DNA from: Verrucomicrobiota bacterium
GTDB taxonomy: Bacteria > Verrucomicrobiota > Verrucomicrobiia > CAIQCK01
Assembly (NCBI GenBank): GCA_016219905.1
Contig: JACRKA010000060.1
Span: forward strand, 1 to 50,966
DNA length: 50,966 bases
Reading direction: 5' to 3'
Part shown: piece by piece, positions 26,032-35,499 of the stretch
Layout of the letters: the number at the start of each line of letters is the position of its first letter
Position numbering within the stretch: the first letter of the stretch is position 1
The notes under the pieces: model-generated
The model's database searches: none
What the model was told of the DNA's origin: nothing
Seen by the model: the letters and a program-made list of their open reading frames with translations, nothing else
Made by a program: the position numbers and the translations under genes

Positions 26032-29000
26032 TCACCGCCGCCGGAACTCCAGCGCGCGCAGCCAGAGGTTGCGGTCGCCGTCGGGGCCGGCGATGTCGTT
26101 GATGAAGGACAGGGACAGCTCGCGCAATCCGGCGGGCAGCTCAACGGTGAGGCTGTGCGCCGCGAACTCGCCGCTCTTGATCTCCACCTGGCCGAGCTTG
26201 CGGCCATCCACGGCCAGCTCCACGATCGGGAACTGGCCCTTCGCCGGCGTGCCTTTGCCGATGAACGTCACGCGATATTCGCCCGGCTGCGCGATGCGGA
26301 CCGAGGAGGTCACTTTGCCGTTGCTGCCCATGTAGAGCGCGTCGGGCTGGTGCTCGAAATGCGGGATCTTGCCCGCCGCCTCGAACCGGTTCGCGTCCAG
26401 CACCGCCGCGTCGCCCGGTTCGCCGAAGTCCGCGCCGGCGTTGGCCAGCAGCGTCGCGAACAGCCGCCCGAACTTCGCCGCGTTGATCCGCGCCGGCTCG
26501 CCGCCCTCCTCGAACATGTCCACGATCACCATGCCGCGGCTGACCTTGGCCACCGCCAGCGCGCCCGGCTGCGTCAGCAGCGTGAAGCTGCCGCCCGGCT
26601 TGATCGCGACGGAAATGCTGTCGCGCGCCTGCCGGATCGGTTCCTGCGTCCAGTGTTTCCGCTCGGACAGCCAATAGACATCCTCGCGCGCCAGCCCGGC
26701 GGCGACCGGCGGCAACTCGTCGCTGCGGCGGATCGGCCCGTGGGCCGGCGCGAGCGACGCCTTCAACTCCAGCGCCTTCGCGGCGTGCTCCAGTGCGGCG
26801 GCCGAAGGCCGGTGCAGCCAGAGCGTCGCGCCCGACGCGGCCAGCACGCGCAACTGGTTCAGCGAACTGCGCGTCACCGCCTCGCCGTCGAACACCACGA
26901 TGCGGCTGTTCGCCGCCGGCTCGTCCTGCGCCGCGAGCCGCACGCCGATGCGCTGCAACAGCGTCCGCAGCGGCCCGTCCTTGTCGCCGGCGCAGACGAC
27001 CTCGGCCGTGTCGCCTTTGTAGTCGGTCAGGTAATCAAGGCAGTTCTGCAGGATGCGGCGCGCGGCCGGCTCGGTGTCGCACTTCTCCACGAGTTGCAAG
27101 CCGCACAGCAGCATCATCCCTTTGCCGCGGCGCGCTTCCATCAACGGCGCGGTGGCCAGCCCGTCCGCGTTGCCCGCGACGACGATCGGCAGCGCGCCGG
27201 CCCGCGCATCCCACACCGGCTCGCCGGCGGTGACAATGTGATGGCCGTAGGCAGACTCATAAAGGTCGCCGCCGCGCGCCCGCTTCAGTGTCTTCGGTTT
27301 CGCGGCGGACTTGCCGGACGATGCTGTTGAGGAATGCGATGCCGGGGACTCCTCGGTGAGCACGTCGGCGATCTTGCCGTCCCCGCGCCAGAACTTGAGG
27401 TCGTCCGGCTCGATGCCGCGGAGCGCGCGATGCTGCGGGTTCTGCGGGAACGTCATCGTCGAGGTCTGCTCGCTGAACGCCGCCGGCAGCAGCTTGCCGC
27501 CCTCCACGCCCTGAGGAAACACCAGCGCCCGCCCGCCGGCGCGGACCCAGCGCTGGAGCGCGCCGAGGCGCGTGTTGCGCTCGCCGATGATGACCGTGGT
27601 GTTGCTGGCGGCGAGCACGTCGAGCGCGCCGGGCATGACCAGCAGCACGTTGACGTCGGCCGCCTCCAAACCGCGGAGGTCGGGAATGACGCGGAACGCA
27701 TCGAGAGGCTTCGGCAGGCTTTTCTTCGCCACCGCGCCGAATATCGCGACGCCGGCGCCGACGGTGATCGTCGGTTTTGGCCAGATGCTGATCGCGCGGC
27801 GGTCCTCGAACGCCGGCGTGTCCTCCATCGAAGTCTTGAGGAGGAGCGTCGCGTTGGTCCGCGCGCGCACGTCGGGGGCGGTGAACAGCATCGGCTTCGT
27901 GATGCGGTCATCGGCCTTCAGGGCGACCTCATGCTGCTTTGCGGCGACGCGGTTGGTGCCCAGGTTGAGGGACCACTCGAAAGCCACTTCGCCGTCGCGC
28001 AGCGTCGAGTTGAAGAGCTGCGCGGTGCGCGCGACCTTGTCGCCGGCGTAGAACCGCGTGTCGGCCTCGCGCAGGTAGGCGCCGATCGGATGGTAGGCGT
28101 ATTGGTGGGCGCGCCAGAGATGGTTGGAGGCGCCGAGCGGGCCGCCCTCGAACATCGTCCACGGTCCGATGCCGCTGAGGCCCTGTGCGCGGTAGGCGAG
28201 GATCTGGTCGCGCCACGAGGCGGCCTTGCCGCGGTTGCGGTAGTCGCCGTAGTTGAGGTAGGCGTCGTCGCCGAACCAGAGCGTGTGCCAGTCGGGGTTC
28301 GACGACGGTTCCCAGAGAAACTCGCCGATGTAGAGCGGCTTGCTGCGCGTCCACTTGAACCGCTCCGCCGGCCAGAAGAACCGCTGGTTGATCCCGTGCT
28401 GCAGCCACCAGGCCGTGTCGGGATAGAGCCGGAACGCGGGATACTCGTGCGGGTAGTGCATCCCGATCACGTCGGCCACGCCGCTGTGGTCGTTGGCGCG
28501 CAGGCGCGGGTCGCCGTCGCTCTCGTAGGTGATGGGCCGCGTCGGGTCGAGCTTCTTGAGGAACACGCCGGCCTTGGCCATCTCGGCCTCGCCGCGCGTG
28601 CCGGCGGTGCAGCGTCCGCCGTAGAACTCGTTCTCCAGGCTCCACATCACCACCGACGGGTTGTTCTTCAGCCGCCGCCACATCGCGGCGAGATGGTCGC
28701 GGTAGTTTTTCCAGAACCGCTCGTCCTCCACGCGATAGCTGGCGCGGTCGTTCCAGATCGCGCCCTCCGGTATCATCATCAAGCCGGCCTCGTCGGCCAC
28801 GTCGTAGAAAACCTGCCGCCACGGCTGCGTGTGCGTGCGGAACGCAATCGTGTTCGCCTCCTTGGTCTTGCGCCACAACTCAGCGATCTCTTCGCGCTTG
28901 CTTTGCCGCACCGGCCACGTCGCGCTCGCCCGCAGCGTGATCGGCACGCCGTTCAGCATGAACCGCCCGCGCTCGACCCAGAACTCGCGGAACCCAAACC

Positions 29001-30120
29001 GCGTCCGCAACTCATCGGGCGGCTGGAGCGGCTTCGGCGACGGGGCGGGCTGCTGCGTCGCAGACGACGACTTCGGCGCGGGCGGCGGCGGCTCGGTGAC
29101 TCCGAGGCGCGATTCGAGATGATAAAGGTTCGGGTGCTCACAGTCCCAGAGCTTGGCGTCCTTCCACTCGATCTTTGCGGAGATGTTGGTGACGTGGCCG
29201 GCGGCGAGCGTGAAGACCTTATCCTCGAACACCAGCGTTGGCACGTCGGCGATGGCGTTCTTGAGCGTCACCCGCGCGTCCTGCTTGCCTTCGTTGGCGA
29301 TCTCGAACGTCGCGACCAGCTCGCCTTTGCGGACGGAGGTGACGATGGTGAGGTCGGCGATGTGGACCGGCGGCACCGCCAACAGCGTGACGTCGTCCCA
29401 GATGCCGAACAGGGTGAGCAGGCCGCCGACGGGCGACAGCACGTTGTCCTTCGGCCAATTGCGCAGGGCGTGCCAGTCCGTCCTGGCCGGCGGGTCGGGC
29501 AGTTGTTTATCGAAAATGCCCGACCAATCGCGCGCGCCGACGAGCAGTTCGTTGGCCGCGCCGAACTTCACCGCGCCGGTCACGTCGAGGGCGAACGGGT
29601 CGTAGCCGTTGAAACAGCCGCCGACGCGCTGGCCGTTGACGAAGACAGAGGAATTGTATTTGACTCCGTTGAACCGCAGCAGCACGCGCCGGTCGCGCCA
29701 GTCGGCGGGCACGTCGAAGCTGCGCCGGAACCAGAACGCCGTGCGGTTGACGCCGTTCAGCGTGCCCGGCACGGCGCACTCCTTCCACGGCCCCGTCGGC
29801 TTCGGCTGCGCCAGTTCCGGGTCGGCTGGGGCGGTCTGCCACGCGCCGTTAAGCGAGACCTCGGCGCGCGGGCCGGCGGCGAGCGCGGCGGTGGCGACGA
29901 CGGCTAACGTGAGTATGGCGAGCAGATGGGTGGTTCTCCGCGCGCCGAAATCCGAAGGCCGAAGGCCGAAGGCCGAAGGAAATCCGAAATCCGAAGGCCG
30001 AAACCGGGTGGCGATGCCGCGAGAAACCATGTGTGGCGGCTGCTCTTCGGATTTCGGCCTTCGGCCTTCCTTCGGATTTCGGCCTTCGGCCTTCGGACTT
30101 CCCTCGGTTGTTGCGTTCAT
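26032..30120 (-). CDS. Glycoside hydrolase family 2-like protein
   Basis: Jelly-roll sugar-binding domain (SLNGAWQTAPADPELAQPKPTGPWKECAVPGTLNGVNRTAFWFRRSFDVP...) and catalytic-like MWSLENEFYGG. Candidate ATG at 30118-30120 overlaps smpB stop (ATGA). ORF listing extends further upstream through smpB. Confidence 0.82.
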   Translation of the reverse strand: MNATTEGSPKAEGRNPKEGRRPKSEEQPPHMVSRGIATRFRPSDFGFPSAFGLRPSDFGARRTTHLLAILTLAVVATAALAAGPRAEVSLNGAWQTAPADPELAQPKPTGPWKECAVPGTLNGVNRTAFWFRRSFDVPADWRDRRVLLRFNGVKYNSSVFVNGQRVGGCFNGYDPFALDVTGAVKFGAANELLVGARDWSGIFDKQLPDPPARTDWHALRNWPKDNVLSPVGGLLTLFGIWDDVTLLAVPPVHIADLTIVTSVRKGELVATFEIANEGKQDARVTLKNAIADVPTLVFEDKVFTLAAGHVTNISAKIEWKDAKLWDCEHPNLYHLESRLGVTEPPPPAPKSSSATQQPAPSPKPLQPPDELRTRFGFREFWVERGRFMLNGVPITLRASATWPVRQSKREEIAELWRKTKEANTIAFRTHTQPWRQVFYDVADEAGLMMIPEGAIWNDRASYRVEDERFWKNYRDHLAAMWRRLKNNPSVVMWSLENEFYGGRCTAGTRGEAEMAKAGVFLKKLDPTRPITYESDGDPRLRANDHSGVADVIGMHYPHEYPAFRLYPDTAWWLQHGINQRFFWPAERFKWTRSKPLYIGEFLWEPSSNPDWHTLWFGDDAYLNYGDYRNRGKAASWRDQILAYRAQGLSGIGPWTMFEGGPLGASNHLWRAHQYAYHPIGAYLREADTRFYAGDKVARTAQLFNSTLRDGEVAFEWSLNLGTNRVAAKQHEVALKADDRITKPMLFTAPDVRARTNATLLLKTSMEDTPAFEDRRAISIWPKPTITVGAGVAIFGAVAKKSLPKPLDAFRVIPDLRGLEAADVNVLLVMPGALDVLAASNTTVIIGERNTRLGALQRWVRAGGRALVFPQGVEGGKLLPAAFSEQTSTMTFPQNPQHRALRGIEPDDLKFWRGDGKIADVLTEESPASHSSTASSGKSAAKPKTLKRARGGDLYESAYGHHIVTAGEPVWDARAGALPIVVAGNADGLATAPLMEARRGKGMMLLCGLQLVEKCDTEPAARRILQNCLDYLTDYKGDTAEVVCAGDKDGPLRTLLQRIGVRLAAQDEPAANSRIVVFDGEAVTRSSLNQLRVLAASGATLWLHRPSAAALEHAAKALELKASLAPAHGPIRRSDELPPVAAGLAREDVYWLSERKHWTQEPIRQARDSISVAIKPGGSFTLLTQPGALAVAKVSRGMVIVDMFEEGGEPARINAAKFGRLFATLLANAGADFGEPGDAAVLDANRFEAAGKIPHFEHQPDALYMGSNGKVTSSVRIAQPGEYRVTFIGKGTPAKGQFPIVELAVDGRKLGQVEIKSGEFAAHSLTVELPAGLRELSLSFINDIAGPDGDRNLWLRALEFRRR
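29943..30108. repeat. Inverted arrays of GGCCGAAG / GGAAATCCGAA units
   Basis: (+) CCGAAATCCGAAGGCCGAAGGCCGAAGGCCGAAGGAAATCCGAAATCCGAAGGCCGAAA ... spacer ... TTCGGATTTCGGCCTTCGGCCTTCCTTCGGATTTCGGCCTTCGGCCTTCGGA. Confidence 0.9.
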
Positions 30121-30584
30121 GATCGTTGTTTGCCTTTCAGCGCGGCGGTCATCGCGTGGGCGATCTCGCGTTCGGCGGTGCGGCGCTTGATGTCCTCGCG
30201 GCGGTCCACCTGAGTCTTGCCGCGGCCCAGCGCCATCTCGACCTTCGCGATGCCGCGCTTGTTGAAGTAAAGCTTCAGCGGCACCAGCGCGTGGCCCTTG
30301 ACAGCGAGGTGGCCGATGAGCCGCTCGATCTGGTCGCGGTGGAGCAACAGCTTCCGCGTGCGGGTCGGGTTGTGGTTGTTGATGTTGCCCTGCGCGTATT
30401 CGGGGATGTGGGCGTTGAAGAGCCAGATCTCGCCGCGCTCGAGGCGGCCGAAGGCTTTCTCGATGTTCGCGCGGCCGGCGCGGAGGCTCTTGACCTCGGT
30501 GCCGGTCAGCGCGATGCCGGCCTCGAAGGAGTCGAGGATCTCGTAATCGCGGCGCGCGCGGTGGCTGGTGGCGATGAAGGACAT
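30117..30584 (-). CDS. smpB: SsrA-binding protein SmpB
   Basis: MSFIATSHRARRDYEILDSFEAGIALTGTEVKSLRAGRANI...GHALVPLKLYFNKRGIAKVEMALGRGK. Confidence 0.97.
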   Translation of the reverse strand: MSFIATSHRARRDYEILDSFEAGIALTGTEVKSLRAGRANIEKAFGRLERGEIWLFNAHIPEYAQGNINNHNPTRTRKLLLHRDQIERLIGHLAVKGHALVPLKLYFNKRGIAKVEMALGRGKTQVDRREDIKRRTAEREIAHAMTAALKGKQRS

Positions 30585-30770
30585 GGCTCCGTGCGGCGCA
30601 CTCTAGCGCGGCCAGCTTCCGCGTCGCAAGCCTCGAAGGATTCGAAACCACCCGCACCCCCACCCCGCGCCGATAATCCTTGCGATGGCGTTCCAGTTGG
30701 CTACCGTAGCCGCTCTGCGGGCTGAAGGACACTGCGCGTCTGTGCTCTGCAACCGCAGCGCGTTTTGGAA

Positions 30771-32138
30771 ATGGAACCGTTACTCTATCACAGCACCAAC
30801 GGCCTGGCGCCGGCGGTGGACTTGCGCGAGGCGCTGCTCCAAGGGCAGGCGCCCGACCGCGGGCTTTATCTGCCGCAGCGGTTTCCCCGGCTCACGCCGG
30901 AGGAGATCGCGGCGTTTGCGCGCCGGCCCTACGATGAGATCGCGTTCGAGGTGCTGCGGCGATTCACCGTTGGCATCGTGGACGACACGACGCTGCGCGG
31001 GCTGTGCGCCGACGCCTATAATTATGATGTGCCGCTGGAGCCGGTCGCCGGTTTCAAGGGCCGCGCTCACGTCATGCGGCTCGACCGCGGGCCGACGGCA
31101 TCGTTCAAGGATTTCGCCGCGCGGATGATGGCGAGGCTCATCGGGCGGTTCGTGCAGGAGACGGGGCGGCAGTTGACAATCCTGACCGCTACCAGCGGCG
31201 ACACCGGCTCGGCCGTGGCGAGCGCGTTTCACGGCGTCGCGGGCATCCGCGTGCTGGTGCTGTTCCCCATCGCCGAGGTCAGCGACCGCCAGCGGAAGCA
31301 GATGACGACGTTGCGCGACAACATCCGCACCATCGCGGTGGACGGGAAGTTCGACGATTGCCAGGCGCTGGTGAAGCGCGCATTCGCCGACCCGGCGCTC
31401 GCGGCGATCCCGCTCTCGTCCGCCAACTCGATCAACATCGGCCGGCTGCTGCCGCAGAGCGTCTATTATTTCTACGCCGCGTCGCGCCTCGCCAAGCCGG
31501 GCGAGCCGGTCGTGTTCGCCGTGCCGTCGGGGAACTTCGGTGACATGATGGGCGCAGTCTTCGCTCGCGAGATGGGCTTGCCGATCCGCCGGCTCGTCGT
31601 GCCGGTCAACGGCAACAACGAGTTCCCGATGTTTCTTCACAACGGGATTTACGAAAAGATCGAGCCGTCGCTGAACTGCCTCTCCAACGCGATGAACGTC
31701 GGCCATCCGAGCAACCTCGCCCGCCTCGTCGCGATCTACGGCGGCCAGATGGACGAGACGGGGAAGATCCACCGCGCGCCCGACATGGCGCGGATGCGGC
31801 GCGAGTTGTTTTCGACTGCGGTCTCCGATGAGCAAACCCGTGCGACCATCCAGCAGGCGTGGAACGATCACAAGCTGTTGCTAGAGCCGCACGGCGCGGT
31901 GGGCTGGCGCGGGTTCCTGGATTTTGCGAAGGCCGAGCCGTTGGGCGATTCGCCGGCCGTGGTGCTGGAGACGGCGCATCCGGCGAAGTTCCCGGAGGAG
32001 ATCGAGCGGCTGCTCGGTTTCTCGCCGGAGGTGCCGCCGTCACTGGCCGCGCTGGACAAACTGCCCGAAGACTACGACCGGATGGCGGCCGATTACGGTC
32101 GGTTCAAAGATTACCTCACCAAGAACTACGCGAGATGA
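30771..32138 (+). CDS. thrC: Threonine synthase
   Basis: LLYHSTNGLAPAVDLREALLQGQAPDRGLYLPQRFP; PLP lysine region RGPTASFKDFAARMMARL; TATSGDTGSAVASAF. Confidence 0.95.
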   Translation: MEPLLYHSTNGLAPAVDLREALLQGQAPDRGLYLPQRFPRLTPEEIAAFARRPYDEIAFEVLRRFTVGIVDDTTLRGLCADAYNYDVPLEPVAGFKGRAHVMRLDRGPTASFKDFAARMMARLIGRFVQETGRQLTILTATSGDTGSAVASAFHGVAGIRVLVLFPIAEVSDRQRKQMTTLRDNIRTIAVDGKFDDCQALVKRAFADPALAAIPLSSANSINIGRLLPQSVYYFYAASRLAKPGEPVVFAVPSGNFGDMMGAVFAREMGLPIRRLVVPVNGNNEFPMFLHNGIYEKIEPSLNCLSNAMNVGHPSNLARLVAIYGGQMDETGKIHRAPDMARMRRELFSTAVSDEQTRATIQQAWNDHKLLLEPHGAVGWRGFLDFAKAEPLGDSPAVVLETAHPAKFPEEIERLLGFSPEVPPSLAALDKLPEDYDRMAADYGRFKDYLTKNYAR

Positions 32139-33343
32139 AACACGTCATCATCCTTGGCGACGGCATGTCCGATTACCCGGTCGCGCGTCTCGGCGGCAAG
32201 ACGCCGTTGCAGGTCGCGCGCAAGCCGCACATGGACCGCATCGCGCGCGAGGGACGGTGCGGCTTGTTCAAGACCATCGAGGAGGACATGCCGACCGGCA
32301 GCGAGGCCGCCAACCTCGCCGTGATGGGCTACAACCCGCGCGAGGTGTTGCAGGGCCGCGGCGTGCTGGAGGCCGCCAGCATGGGCGTGGACATCCGCGA
32401 CGACGACATGGCGATGCGGTGCAACCTCATCTGCCTGTTCGACGACGGCCGCATCAAGAACCACTCCGCCGGCCACATCAGTTCCGCCGAGTCGGACGAA
32501 ATCCTCAAGACGCTCCAGAAGGAGATCGGCCGGCCCGGTCTCAGCTTCCACACCGGCGTCAGCTATCGCCACCTGTTCGTCGGCAAGGGACTCGACGCGC
32601 GGCTCGACTGCACGCCGCCGCACGATCATCCCAACAAGCCGGCCGAGCCGTTGCTCATCCGCGCCAGGGTTCCCGAAGCGCAAGCGACCGCTGACCTGCT
32701 CAACGACCTGACCCGTCGTTCGTGGCCGATCCTGAAGAACCATCCGGTCAACCAACGCCGCCGCGCCGCCGGCAAAGACCCGGCCAGCTCGATCTGGCTC
32801 TGGTCGCCCGGCCATCGCCCGAAGATGTGGACGTTCCCCGACCGGTTCGGCATCCACGGCGCGGTGATCTCCGCGGTGGACCTGATCCGCGGCATCGGCG
32901 TCTATGCCGGGCTGGAGACCGTCGAGGTCCCCGGCGCGACCGGCCTCTACGACACCAACTACGAAGGCAAGGCCGACGCCTGCCTCGCCGCGTTGGAGCA
33001 CACGGACTTCTGCTACGTCCACGTCGAAGCGCCCGACGAGGCCGGCCACGACGGCAACCTGGAGTTGAAGATCCGCACCATCGAAGACCTCGACGCGCGG
33101 CTCGTAGGCCGCATCCTCGCCGGTTTGGAGCAGCGCAAGCTGGAAACGGTTGTCGCCGTCCTGCCGGATCATCCGACGCCCGTGGAATCGCGCATCCACG
33201 TTCGCGACGCGGTGCCGTTCGCCATCCGCGACCCGCGCCGTGCGCCGGACGCCGTCCAGCGCTACGACGAGCAGAGTTGCGCCGCGGGCGCGTTCGGTGT
33301 CGTGCACGGCGACGAATTCATCCGCGCGGTGTTTCAGAAGTGA
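32135..33343 (+). CDS. apgM: Cofactor-independent phosphoglycerate mutase (ApgM-type)
   Basis: MKHVIILGDGMSDYPVARLGGKTPLQVARKPHMDRIA; TGSEAANLAVMGYNP; HVEAPDEAGHDGN; ATGA overlap with thrC. Confidence 0.93.
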   Translation: MKHVIILGDGMSDYPVARLGGKTPLQVARKPHMDRIAREGRCGLFKTIEEDMPTGSEAANLAVMGYNPREVLQGRGVLEAASMGVDIRDDDMAMRCNLICLFDDGRIKNHSAGHISSAESDEILKTLQKEIGRPGLSFHTGVSYRHLFVGKGLDARLDCTPPHDHPNKPAEPLLIRARVPEAQATADLLNDLTRRSWPILKNHPVNQRRRAAGKDPASSIWLWSPGHRPKMWTFPDRFGIHGAVISAVDLIRGIGVYAGLETVEVPGATGLYDTNYEGKADACLAALEHTDFCYVHVEAPDEAGHDGNLELKIRTIEDLDARLVGRILAGLEQRKLETVVAVLPDHPTPVESRIHVRDAVPFAIRDPRRAPDAVQRYDEQSCAAGAFGVVHGDEFIRAVFQK

Positions 33344-33379
33344 GTTTTCGGCCAACGTCGTAACAACAGGGGCCTGCCC

Positions 33380-34657
33380 ATGAAAACGATCACGCGAGTT
33401 TTCGCCTTCGTCCCACTGCTCATCTCGCCTGCGTTTGCCGCCAACTGGCCCGCGTGGCGCGGCCCACTCGGCACCGGCATCTGCGAGGAGAAGAACTGTC
33501 CCACGAAATGGAGCGCGACGGAAAACGTGAAGTGGCGCGTCGAGCTGCCCGAGCGCGGCAACTCCACGCCCATCGTCTGGAGCGAGCGCGTGTTCGTCAC
33601 GCAGCCCGTCGGCGACCGGCGCACGCTCATGTGCTTCAACCGCGCCGACGGCAAGCTGCTCTGGCAGGCCGGCGTCACGACGAAGGAGAAAGAGCCGACG
33701 CACGGCACCAATCCGTATTGCTCCGCATCGCCCGTGACCGACGGCGAGCGCGTCATCGCCTCGTTCGCCTCCGACGGGTTGTTCTGCTACGACTTTGCCG
33801 GCAAGGAACTCTGGCGCCGCGCCGACCTCGGCCGGCAGATTCACATCTGGGGCAACGCCGCGTCGCCGGTGATCTACGGCAACCTCTGCTTCCTGAACTT
33901 CGGCCCCGGCGAGACGACCTACCTGATCGCCGTGGACAAGAAGACCGGCAAGACCGTTTGGAAGCGCGACGAGGCGACTGGCTACGGCAAACAGCCGACC
34001 GACGACGTCCGGGGCGGCAAGGGCGCGGTCGCCACCTACATCGGCTCGTGGACCACGCCCACGTTGATGAAGGTCGAGGGCAAGGACCAACTCCTCATGA
34101 GCTGGCCGCGGCGTCTCGTTGCCTATGATCCGCTGACCGGCAAGGAACTCTGGACCTGCGCCGGCCTCAACCCGCTTGTCTATAGCTCGCCGATCTACGA
34201 GGGCGGCATCGTTGTGGCGTTGGGCGGCTTCAGCGGCATGGCGCTCGCCGTGCGCGCCGGCGGCAGCGGCGACGTGACCGCGCAACGCCGCGTCTGGCAT
34301 CATCCGCGTTCGCCGCAGCGCATCGGCTCCGGCGTCGTGCATGACGGCCACATCTACGTCCACAACGACCCCGGCACGGCCATGTGCATCAACCTCAAGA
34401 CCGGCGAGACGGTCTGGACCGAACGCCTCCAAGGTGCAGGCAAGGCCCAGAACTGGAGCAGCGTGATGCTCGCCGATGGCCGTTGCTACACCATCACGCA
34501 AGGCGGCGACTGCTTTGTCTTCAAAGCCAGTCCGAAGTTCGAACTCGTCTCGGCCAACTCCCTCGGCGAGCCTAGCAACTCCTCCATCGTCCCCAGCAAC
34601 GGCGACCTGTTCATCCGCACGCACAAAGCGCTCTGGTGCATCGGCCCGAAGCGATAA
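33380..34657 (+). CDS. PQQ-like beta-propeller repeat secreted protein
   Basis: Signal peptide; repeated DGKLLW / GKELWRR / GKTVWKR / GKELWTC / GETVWTE blades; WPAWRGPLGTGI. Confidence 0.9.
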   Translation: MKTITRVFAFVPLLISPAFAANWPAWRGPLGTGICEEKNCPTKWSATENVKWRVELPERGNSTPIVWSERVFVTQPVGDRRTLMCFNRADGKLLWQAGVTTKEKEPTHGTNPYCSASPVTDGERVIASFASDGLFCYDFAGKELWRRADLGRQIHIWGNAASPVIYGNLCFLNFGPGETTYLIAVDKKTGKTVWKRDEATGYGKQPTDDVRGGKGAVATYIGSWTTPTLMKVEGKDQLLMSWPRRLVAYDPLTGKELWTCAGLNPLVYSSPIYEGGIVVALGGFSGMALAVRAGGSGDVTAQRRVWHHPRSPQRIGSGVVHDGHIYVHNDPGTAMCINLKTGETVWTERLQGAGKAQNWSSVMLADGRCYTITQGGDCFVFKASPKFELVSANSLGEPSNSSIVPSNGDLFIRTHKALWCIGPKR

Positions 34658-34689
34658 CGGCCAGCCACCACGCGCGCCGCTCGCTCGTT

Positions 34690-34807
34690 AGCTCCGTAGG
34701 AGCGGCATGTGGCGGCTGCAACAACGATTGGCCCCGCACATGCCGCTCCGACGGAGCTTCTGCCATGCGGAAACCACCACTATAAGCATGACGCTCCTAG
34801 CGGAGCT
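34690..34807. repeat. AGCTCCGTAGGAGCGGCATGTG inverted repeat plus third diverged copy
   Basis: 34690-34711 AGCTCCGTAGGAGCGGCATGTG; 34737-34758 its reverse complement with one mismatch; 34786-34807 GCATGACGCTCCTAGCGGAGCT, a diverged reverse copy. Confidence 0.88.
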
Positions 34808-34953
34808 GTCTGCTGTGAAGCCGTTTTCCACACGGCCTCTTCAGCTTGCCGTGCAAGAACTGGGATGCGCCCCCTTTGAAGTTTTGTCTAAGAAAACCCC
34901 GCCTGCCGCGTTACTCTTGGTGACAGGAAGTGTTTCCGGACGACGGACCACCG

Positions 34954-35490
34954 ATGAGCGTTGATCGCCAACCAGACAAGGTCGCATGGGTTCATTCGAT
35001 CCTTGAACGCTACGAAGGCCCGCTCGTCCGCTACGCGGCGCGGATCACCGGCGATGCGGAACGCGCGCGGGACGTGGTCCAGGAGACGTTTGTCCGGCTG
35101 TGCGCGCAGGAGCGCGGGGACGTGGACGGGCATGAGGCGGAATGGCTGTTCACGGTTTGCCGCAATCGCGCGCTCGATGTGCAGCGAAAGGAGAGGCGCA
35201 TGAAACCGGCAGGCGATGAAACGATTGAAGACTGCCCCAGCAGCGACCCGTCCCCCGCGGCGATCGCCGAGCGCGATGACTCCAACAGCCACGTCCTGCG
35301 CGTGCTCGACTCGTTGCCGGCCAACCAGCAGGAGGTCATCCGCCTGAAGTTCCAGAACGGCCTCAGCTACCGGGAAATCAGCCGCATCACCCACCTGACG
35401 GTGACCAACGTCGGCTTCCTGATCCACACCGGCATAAGAAATCTGCGCCACCGGCTCAAGGCCGAGTTCGGCCTGAGCACCAAACTTTGA
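34954..35490 (+). CDS. RNA polymerase sigma factor, ECF (sigma-70 family)
   Basis: Region 2 YAARITGDAERARDVVQETFVRL, region 4 LPANQQEVIRLKFQNGLSYREISRITHLTVTNVGFLIHTGIRNLR. Confidence 0.95.
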   Translation: MSVDRQPDKVAWVHSILERYEGPLVRYAARITGDAERARDVVQETFVRLCAQERGDVDGHEAEWLFTVCRNRALDVQRKERRMKPAGDETIEDCPSSDPSPAAIAERDDSNSHVLRVLDSLPANQQEVIRLKFQNGLSYREISRITHLTVTNVGFLIHTGIRNLRHRLKAEFGLSTKL

Positions 35491-35499
35491 GAGGTTCCC

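Noticed and set aside
27334-29907. 857 aa plus-strand ORF opposite the GH2-like gene
   Set aside because: Compositional shadow ORF; minus strand has GH2-like motifs.
30121-30732. Upstream extension of the GH2-like ORF through smpB
   Set aside because: Out-of-frame overlap with smpB; no domain; ATG at 30118-30120 is the more sensible boundary.
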